DNA from: an uncultured Collinsella sp.
GTDB lineage: Bacteria; Actinomycetota; Coriobacteriia; Coriobacteriales; Coriobacteriaceae
Assembly: GCA_947001705.1 (NCBI GenBank)
Contig: CAMQHT010000011.1
Coordinates: 1-55,435, forward strand
Direction: 5' to 3'
Length of the DNA: 55,435 nucleotides
The position numbers and the translations under genes were made by a program. The notes beneath the pieces were generated by a model. The model saw only the letters and a program-made list of their open reading frames with translations. It ran no database searches and was not told the DNA's origin. Positions 49,816 through 55,435 of the stretch are shown here, one piece after another; the stretch's first letter is position 1; the number at the start of each line of letters is the position of its first letter.

Positions 49816-49847
49816 AATCGAGGCGCCCTTGCCAGAGCGCCTCGATT
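49816..49847 (-). terminator. Probable terminator of clpC
   Basis: AATCGAGGCGC / GCGCCTCGATT perfect 11-bp stem about 25 bases past the clpC stop; only a weak T tract follows. Confidence 0.6.
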
Positions 49848-49872
49848 GAGCGTATCAAATTGTCGCCACGCC

Positions 49873-52515
49873 CTACAGCGCGCCGGAGCCAGCTTGCATC
49901 ATACCGCCGGGGCCCGAGGTCACGCCACTACTCACAGGCGCAGCGTTTCCGGTGTGCGGCGCTGCCGGAGCGGTATCGCCACCGAGCGTGCCCGCCGGAC
50001 GCGGTGCCGGAATCTCGCCCGTGCCGTGGCTAAAGACAAACTTGCCATCGGCCACATCGCACAGGACGGTATCGCCACTGCCCCACTCGCCGGCCAGCAG
50101 CTCCTCGGACAGCGGGTCCTCGATGAGCTTTTGGATGGCACGGCGCAGCGGACGCGCGCCATTGGTGAGATCAGTGCCCTCGGCCACGATCTTGTCGTAG
50201 GCCGCATCGGTGAGCTTGATGTTCATGCCGTTGGCAATCAGGCGCTGACGCAGGTCGTCCACCAGCAGGTGAGCGATCTTGGTCAGGTTCTCACCCGAAA
50301 GCTTCTGGAACACCACGATGTCATCGATACGGTTGAGCAGCTCGGGGCGGAACAGGCGCTTGAGCTCGCCCATCGCACGGCCGCGGATCTCACTCGACGT
50401 GAGACCCTGCTCGCCGGTGGTGCCAAAGCCCACGCTTGCATCCTGCGCGATCTCGCGGGCGCCCACGTTGGACGTCATGATAATCACCGTATTGCGGAAA
50501 TCGACCGTCTTGCCCTGGCTATCCGTCAGGCGGCCCTCCTCCAGCACCTGCAGCAGAATGTTGAAGATATCAGGGTGCGCCTTCTCGATCTCATCGAACA
50601 GCACGACCGAGTACGGGTGACGACGAACGGCCTTGGTGAGCTGACCGCCCTCGTCATGGCCAACGTAGCCCGGGGGGCTACCGATAAGCTTGGAGACCTC
50701 GAACTCGCTGCCAAACTCCGACATGTCGAAGCTGATGAGCGCGTCCTTGCTGCCAAAGAGATACTCGGCGAGCGTCTTGGCGAGCTCGGTCTTGCCCGTG
50801 CCGGTGGGACCCAGGAAGATAAAGCTGCCACCGGGACGACGCGGATCCTTGAGCGGCGAGCGACTGCGCCGCACGGCCTTGGCAACGGCCTCGACGGCCT
50901 CGTCCTGGCCGATAATGCGGGTCTTGAGCACGCTTTCGGCCTGCAGCAGGCGACGGCTCTCGCTCTCGGTGAGCGAAGACACCGGCACGCCCGAGGTCAC
51001 GGACACGATGTCGGCAATCTGGCTCACATCAATAGTGAGCGGGCTCGCGTCGAGCTCGGCCGTCCAGGCAGCCTTGGCCTCGGCAAGCTCAATCTCGGCA
51101 GCCTTTTGCTGCTCAGTGATCTCGGCGGCCTTGTTCATGTCGTCGCTCTCGGTAGCCTCCTGTGCGGCAGCCTTGAGCTCTTCGACGCGATGTTCGGCCT
51201 CGCGCACCGGCTCAGGTGCACGGTTGGCGGCGATGCGGGCGCGAGCACCGGCCTCGTCGATGAGGTCGATGGCCTTATCGGGCAGGAAGCGGTCCTGAAT
51301 GTAGCGGTTGGAGAGGTTCGCGGCGGCCTCGATAGCACCCTGCGTGTAGCGCACGTGGTGGTGCTCCTCGTAGCGCGGCTTGAGCGCGGTCAGGATTTTG
51401 ACCGTGTCCTCGACGCTCGGCTCCTCGACATCGATGGTCTGGAAGCGGCGCTCAAAGGCCGGATCCTTAGTGAGGTACTTACGGAACTCCTCGGCCGTCG
51501 TGGCACCGATAATCTGGAAAGCGCCGCGCGCGAGCACGGGTTTGAGCATGGAGCTTGCATCGATGGATCCCTCGGCGGAACCGGCACCGATGATGGTGTG
51601 CATCTCGTCGATAAACAGGATGACGTCGTCGGCTTCGGTCGCCTCCTGGATCACGTTCTTGAGGCGCTCCTCAAACTCACCGCGATACTTGGCGCCCGCG
51701 ACAAGACCCGGCAGGTCGAGCGTCCAGATGTTCTGGTTCATAAGGTTCTCGGGCACATTGCCGGCAGCGATCTGCTGCGCCAGGCCCTCGACGATGGCCG
51801 TCTTGCCCACACCGGGGTCACCCAAGATAAGCGGGTTGTTCTTGGTGCGGCGCGAAAGGATCTCCATCATGCGCTGGACTTCCTTTTCGCGACCGATCAC
51901 GGGGTCGAGCTCACCGTCGCGCGCTTTCTGCGTAAGGTTGGTGGCGAACTGCTTGAGCGTGTCGGTGCCGCTCCCCTTTTGCTGCGAGGCGTCCGAGCCG
52001 CTAAAGAACGGCAGGCCCGCACCGGGACGCCCAGCACCGGCGCCGGCGAGCGGGCGCTTCTTGTCCTGATCCTTGGCGGTAAGCTTCTCGATGGCTTTTT
52101 TAATGGAAGCGGACGACACACCTAGGCGCATGAGGATGTCCATGGCCATGCCGTTGCCCTCTTCGACGATACCGATGAGTAGGTGCTCGGTCGACACATA
52201 GGTCTGGTTGTTCTCGCGCGCCACGCGGAAAGAGCGCTCCATCACGCTGATGACGAGCGGCGTAAAGGCGAGCTTAGCGGCCTCGGTCTCCTCGCTGGGC
52301 TCGGGAATCGTGGTCTGGACCTCCTTGAGGGTGTCCATGATGTCGTCGTAGGAGATATCGAGCGAGCGCAGCGCCTCCGCGGCAATGCCCTCGTCCTCCT
52401 TGGCGAGCGCGAGCAGCAGATGCTCGGTACCCACCTTATTTGAATGAAGATCGAGCGCCTCCTGCTTGGCCATGGACATGACCTTGCGCGCGCGATCGGT
52501 AAAACGGTCTAACAT
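49873..52515 (-). CDS. clpC: ATP-dependent Clp protease ATP-binding subunit ClpC
   Basis: AAA+ unfoldase that feeds ClpP, 880 aa. N-terminal Clp repeats (MLDRFTDRARKVM..., STEHLLIGIVEEGNGMA) are followed by the first AAA module with GDPGVGKT near residue 235, a coiled middle domain with a UvrB-like segment, and the second module with GPTGTGKT near 570 and GYVGHDEGG pore loop. A Gly/Ala/Pro-rich tail of about 50 residues ends the protein. ATG 52515 is followed by LDRFTDRA; a longer frame to 52626 is rejected. Neither ctsR nor mcsAB is present upstream, so control differs from that in Bacillus. Confidence 0.96.
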   Translation of the reverse strand: MLDRFTDRARKVMSMAKQEALDLHSNKVGTEHLLLALAKEDEGIAAEALRSLDISYDDIMDTLKEVQTTIPEPSEETEAAKLAFTPLVISVMERSFRVARENNQTYVSTEHLLIGIVEEGNGMAMDILMRLGVSSASIKKAIEKLTAKDQDKKRPLAGAGAGRPGAGLPFFSGSDASQQKGSGTDTLKQFATNLTQKARDGELDPVIGREKEVQRMMEILSRRTKNNPLILGDPGVGKTAIVEGLAQQIAAGNVPENLMNQNIWTLDLPGLVAGAKYRGEFEERLKNVIQEATEADDVILFIDEMHTIIGAGSAEGSIDASSMLKPVLARGAFQIIGATTAEEFRKYLTKDPAFERRFQTIDVEEPSVEDTVKILTALKPRYEEHHHVRYTQGAIEAAANLSNRYIQDRFLPDKAIDLIDEAGARARIAANRAPEPVREAEHRVEELKAAAQEATESDDMNKAAEITEQQKAAEIELAEAKAAWTAELDASPLTIDVSQIADIVSVTSGVPVSSLTESESRRLLQAESVLKTRIIGQDEAVEAVAKAVRRSRSPLKDPRRPGGSFIFLGPTGTGKTELAKTLAEYLFGSKDALISFDMSEFGSEFEVSKLIGSPPGYVGHDEGGQLTKAVRRHPYSVVLFDEIEKAHPDIFNILLQVLEEGRLTDSQGKTVDFRNTVIIMTSNVGAREIAQDASVGFGTTGEQGLTSSEIRGRAMGELKRLFRPELLNRIDDIVVFQKLSGENLTKIAHLLVDDLRQRLIANGMNIKLTDAAYDKIVAEGTDLTNGARPLRRAIQKLIEDPLSEELLAGEWGSGDTVLCDVADGKFVFSHGTGEIPAPRPAGTLGGDTAPAAPHTGNAAPVSSGVTSGPGGMMQAGSGAL

Positions 52516-52550
52516 GCTAGTTCCTCTTAGACGAGCTAGTTTTTCAAACG

Positions 52551-52577
52551 CAAAGCGCCACTCGTGGCGGCGCTTTG
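52551..52577 (-). promoter_or_regulatory. Hairpin in the clpC leader
   Basis: CAAAGCGCC / GGCGCTTTG 9-bp stem about 40-60 bases upstream of clpC, with GCGTTTG following on the minus strand. It could be a weak attenuator or a stabilising leader stem. Confidence 0.45.
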
Positions 52578-52700
52578 GTCTCTTTACCCATATGGAGTAT
52601 ATGTTAACCGTTGGAGCCTTTTCCACGCGCAGCCATACGACAACGTCTACAAAAAAGGAATCGCTGGGTGCGACGGACGCTCCAGGTTAGAGGCTGTTGC

Positions 52701-53294
52701 CTAGCAGGCAGGCTCGGCATCCATGTTCTCGGCAACGTCATTGACGGCATCGGCAACGGGAGCGCCCGGCATGCGCACGAGCTCCATATGCTGCTCTTCA
52801 AAGACGGTTCCCATGGGGAAGGCGCGGCGGAAGACAAAGCGAGCAACCGGACCAGCCACCAGCAGGTTCCAGGGCAGGGCCATGATAAAGTTGCGAGGAA
52901 TGTTGACGAGCCACAACATCGGCAGCGCCTGCAAATTTGCAAGCGGGCCGCCGGGCATGTGGAACAGGCCTTCGCACGCGCCGTAGAGCGACATGATGAT
53001 GACCATGGGAACGACCATGCAGGAGCTGACGGCGAGTGTCATGGCAAGCGGCGAGCTCTTGCCCGGCGTGACCAGGAACTTGAAGGCGAAACCCTTGGCG
53101 AGCGGGCTGGCGACGAACCAGTCGCAGCACATGGCAAAAACGTAGGCAACGGGGAAGCCGAGCCACGCGGCGGCAACAACCTCGCCGTTGATGGCCCCAT
53201 GCTGCAGGGCAACGTTGTAGATGCTCATCCAGAGCACCATGCAAAAGCACATGATAAAGGTGAACAGCAGGCTCTCTCGTTTGTTGATAGGCAT
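52701..53294 (-). CDS. DUF2798-like integral membrane protein
   Basis: 197 aa with about four hydrophobic segments (SLLFTFIMCFCMVLWMSIYN, WLGFPVAYVFAMCCDWFV, LAVSSCMVVPMVIIMSLYG, NFIMALPWNLLVAGPVARF). The pattern resembles two tandem DUF2798 units, a family of small membrane proteins without known function. ATG 53294 is preferred over the TTG three codons upstream, which is too close to AAAGGA. A strong hairpin at 53340 separates it from the exporter gene. Confidence 0.7.
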   Translation of the reverse strand: MPINKRESLLFTFIMCFCMVLWMSIYNVALQHGAINGEVVAAAWLGFPVAYVFAMCCDWFVASPLAKGFAFKFLVTPGKSSPLAMTLAVSSCMVVPMVIIMSLYGACEGLFHMPGGPLANLQALPMLWLVNIPRNFIMALPWNLLVAGPVARFVFRRAFPMGTVFEEQHMELVRMPGAPVADAVNDVAENMDAEPAC

Positions 53295-53334
53295 AAAGGG
53301 CAAAATCCTTTCTGTGTTACGCCGCGGCGCACAA

Positions 53335-53388
53335 CAAAAACGGGCGGGCGAGATGGAGCTGTTGGGACTTCATCTCGCCCGCCCGTGG
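53335..53388 (-). terminator. Terminator between the exporter and DUF2798 genes
   Basis: ACGGGCGGGCGAGATG / CATCTCGCCCGCCCGT perfect 16-bp stem with a 15-base loop, followed on the minus strand by TTTTTGTT. Confidence 0.92.
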
Positions 53389-53512
53389 TACGTGCGTCTG
53401 CGACTACTTATGTGGTGGAACTACCCTAACACGAACGGCACGCGCTTCGTAAGCGTTGAGTTTATGGAGATGCGAGGCACAGTTGATCCGTTGGGACGTC
53501 CCCAACGACTAA

Positions 53513-55081
53513 TTAGCTGGTGTGGCGCCAGCGAGGGTCGGTGAGGGTGCGCGCCACACCCAGGCCAACAGGCAAAAACGCCACGATGAGCACTGCACGC
53601 ACAAACCAGCCGAGCATATTGACCGTGTCGAAGGTGCACATGTAATACATCGAGCGATACAGATACAAACCCGGCACCATAATGACAATCGATGGCACCG
53701 TAAGGGCGATGCGTGGGTAGGTGAGCTTGATTTCGGCTAAGCTCGCGAGCAGCCCCGATACCAACGCGCCGGTAAACGCAGCCGCCTCGGGAGGCATGCC
53801 CGCACTCAGGCCCAAGAAGGGAAACAGCGTCGGCGCATCGACGAGCGTAAGGCGCAAGGTATTAGACACGGCTCCGATGAGCCCTGCCGCCGCTGCCATC
53901 TTTACCGGACTGTTGAACATAACCGAGAAGCCAAATACGCCGATAAAGCTCATCAGTATGCGCAAGAGCGTAAGAGCCAACGGTGAGAGACCAAGCGGGG
54001 CGAAGTCATCCGGCGCCAGTCCCACGCACTCGGCAACCATCCAGCCTACGAGGGTCGCCATCACAATAATCGACACAGCATACGAAAGACGCTCGATACC
54101 GCTTCGCATGTCGAGCTTAGCGATGTCAAGGCCTGCCGTAATGAGGGGAAAGCCGGGAATCACAAAGAGCATGGCGCCGATATAGCCTTCTTGGTGCGAC
54201 ATTGCCCCCGGTACGACCTGGCCAAGGCCGAGCAATGCCAGCAGATACGAAACGCAAGCGAGCGCAACGCCGATCGTCAGCGCGCTAAACTGGCCAAGGC
54301 CCTGCTTGAGAATATGGGAGCGAGCAAAGTTGCCGACACCAGCGCCTACGAATGCGCAGGCCATCTCGATAGGGCCGCCGCCAAGCAAAAAGACGAAGGC
54401 GCCGCAAGCACAGGCTGCCGCAAGGCCCTGTTGCCAGGGAGCGTAATCGGGCTTCGAGCTCTCAACGGTCTTGAGCATCTCATGGTACTCATGCACGGTA
54501 AACCGGCGCCCATACGTCTCGATTTCCTTTAAGAAGCTCTCCATCATCCAAATGCGATGGGTATTGACTCCCGTTGTTGGCAGGCTGACAACCTCGTTAA
54601 AGCAGTGGCCATCTTCGATACAGGTGCACTCAAACGACAGAAGACTCAGGTCGACGTGAATCGTGACACCGAGTACAGCGGCAACACGATTCATGGTATC
54701 GCGCACGCGCCAGGCACCTGTTCCGCTTGCCAACATGAGCATGCCGGTGCGGCAGATGATGGATGATTTATCGGTAAGCGGCGCATCGACGGCAAGCTCA
54801 TCGCCTGAAGTCACGATCTGGCGCCAGTCAGTTTTCATATGGAGCGCGCCGGCACGAACGCCGTGGTGCATGGGGACTCTTGAGAGCAACGAATCATGGT
54901 GCGAAGGCTGTGGGGGTTCCGTCGATTCGATCTCGTCCTCGTCGGGCTCTTCATCAACAAGGTCGAAAGCATCGAGCGACGCCGGCTCGCGACGATCGAT
55001 CAGCTCCTCGTCCTCATCATCAAAGTAGTTGAACTGATCGAGCATCTCCTCTTCGATTGAACGCTCGCTCGCATCGTCCAT
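53513..55081 (-). CDS. Threonine/serine exporter, fused ThrE family
   Basis: 522-aa membrane protein. An acidic cytosolic N-terminus (DDASERSIEEEMLDQFNYFDDEDEE) precedes the ThrE N-terminal domain (RTGMLMLASGTGAWRVRDTMNRVAAVLG), normally the amphipathic/protease-like part, and then ten or so hydrophobic segments making both ThrE and ThrE_2 portions in one chain. Corynebacterium ThrE exports threonine and serine. ATG 55081 follows AAGGGAG by 7 bases; an upstream frame to 55201 has no support. Confidence 0.85.
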   Translation of the reverse strand: MDDASERSIEEEMLDQFNYFDDEDEELIDRREPASLDAFDLVDEEPDEDEIESTEPPQPSHHDSLLSRVPMHHGVRAGALHMKTDWRQIVTSGDELAVDAPLTDKSSIICRTGMLMLASGTGAWRVRDTMNRVAAVLGVTIHVDLSLLSFECTCIEDGHCFNEVVSLPTTGVNTHRIWMMESFLKEIETYGRRFTVHEYHEMLKTVESSKPDYAPWQQGLAAACACGAFVFLLGGGPIEMACAFVGAGVGNFARSHILKQGLGQFSALTIGVALACVSYLLALLGLGQVVPGAMSHQEGYIGAMLFVIPGFPLITAGLDIAKLDMRSGIERLSYAVSIIVMATLVGWMVAECVGLAPDDFAPLGLSPLALTLLRILMSFIGVFGFSVMFNSPVKMAAAAGLIGAVSNTLRLTLVDAPTLFPFLGLSAGMPPEAAAFTGALVSGLLASLAEIKLTYPRIALTVPSIVIMVPGLYLYRSMYYMCTFDTVNMLGWFVRAVLIVAFLPVGLGVARTLTDPRWRHTS

Positions 55082-55435
55082 ATAGACGCTCCCTTCCCTA
55101 TCGACCAACCCCCATCCTAGGCAGTGACGGCTAAAGGAGACATAAAAGAGACGACTGTCATGCATGTGAGGCGCAACGATCGATGTGTCGGCAGACACCA
55201 AACAAAGCTGCGGTGGAATGCGAAATGATCCCTTGGGGACGGAGGAAAACGGATCACCGGGTCAGACTGACCCCATTGGTGATCCGTTTTCCTCCGTCCC
55301 CAAGGGATCACTTCAACGACTACCCTAAGTGCCAACCAGGGCATCGCCGCAGGTAGAGGACGGACAGCGAGCGACGTCTAGGGTGACGCATAATTTCTTT
55401 CGCAAATTGACAACCGCATAGCGGAACACGGCCCG
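55082..55435. other. Gene-free window end
   Basis: 354 bases without a coding region apart from the long palindrome at 55227-55311. A gene could begin beyond the window edge; nothing in 55312-55435 is recognisable. Confidence 0.6.
55227..55311. repeat. 85-base palindrome with perfect 33-bp arms
   Basis: TGATCCCTTGGGGACGGAGG... (55227-55259) and its exact complement (55279-55311) flank GGGTCAGACTGACCC, itself a small hairpin. The arm includes GGGGAC and CCTCCGTCCCC words, the latter also at 19540-19553. Confidence 0.95.

Overview
The window looks like chromosomal DNA of a high-GC, gut-type actinobacterium of class Coriobacteriia. Collinsella is the closest match I can suggest, from overall gene style, the FeoA-FeoB fusion and the abundance of intergenic palindromes around a GGGACAG core. 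The genus is inference, since no 16S gene is present.

The minus strand carries an informational and housekeeping backbone. Read 5' to 3' on that strand it runs: ThrE-type exporter, DUF2798-like membrane protein, clpC, pepD, (plus-strand mntP and hipBA), disA-ispD-ispF-cysS-rlmB-rae1, tRNA-Thr, tRNA-Tyr/Thr/Met-tuf, rpmG, tRNA-Trp, secE, nusG, rplK, rplA, (a 23-kb accessory stretch), rplJ-rplL, galU, rpoB-rpoC. The order clpC...disA-ispD-ispF...cysS-rlmB-rae1...rpmG-secE-nusG-rplKA...rplJL-rpoBC is recognisably the ancestral Gram-positive order. Here rplA and rplJ are separated by about 24 kb, and galU sits between rplL and rpoB.

The 10.8-34.3 kb accessory stretch holds an aminotransferase, a deoxyinosine-type DNA glycosylase, a GH13 amylase, an MFS exporter, FeoAB, a dimethylarginine hydrolase with an adjacent ArcD-like antiporter broken by one in-frame amber codon, its GntR/FCD regulator, an alpha/beta hydrolase, PTS EIIA, asnS, a WYL-type regulator, a three-gene ABC importer of the TrpXYZ/COG2984 type, MscS, and a two-gene unit pairing a cytosolic ParB-like/BMP-binding protein with a metallophosphoesterase.

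RNA-level control is visible at several places: an L10 leader with an attenuator before rplJ, a yybP-ykoY Mn2+ riboswitch before mntP, strong promoters before rplJ, rpmG and the tRNA-tuf operon, and operators before hipBA and ddaH/gntR.

Two observations stand out. First, the beta' subunit has a C-terminal extension of about 230 residues that contains a domain aligning without gaps to the RNA polymerase alpha C-terminal domain, including the DNA-contact positions equivalent to E. coli R265, N268, G296 and K298. Second, the intergenic spaces are filled with long, near-perfect palindromes that fall into a few sequence families. Several embed the upstream gene's stop codon and act as plausible terminators, and others are nested with covarying arms.
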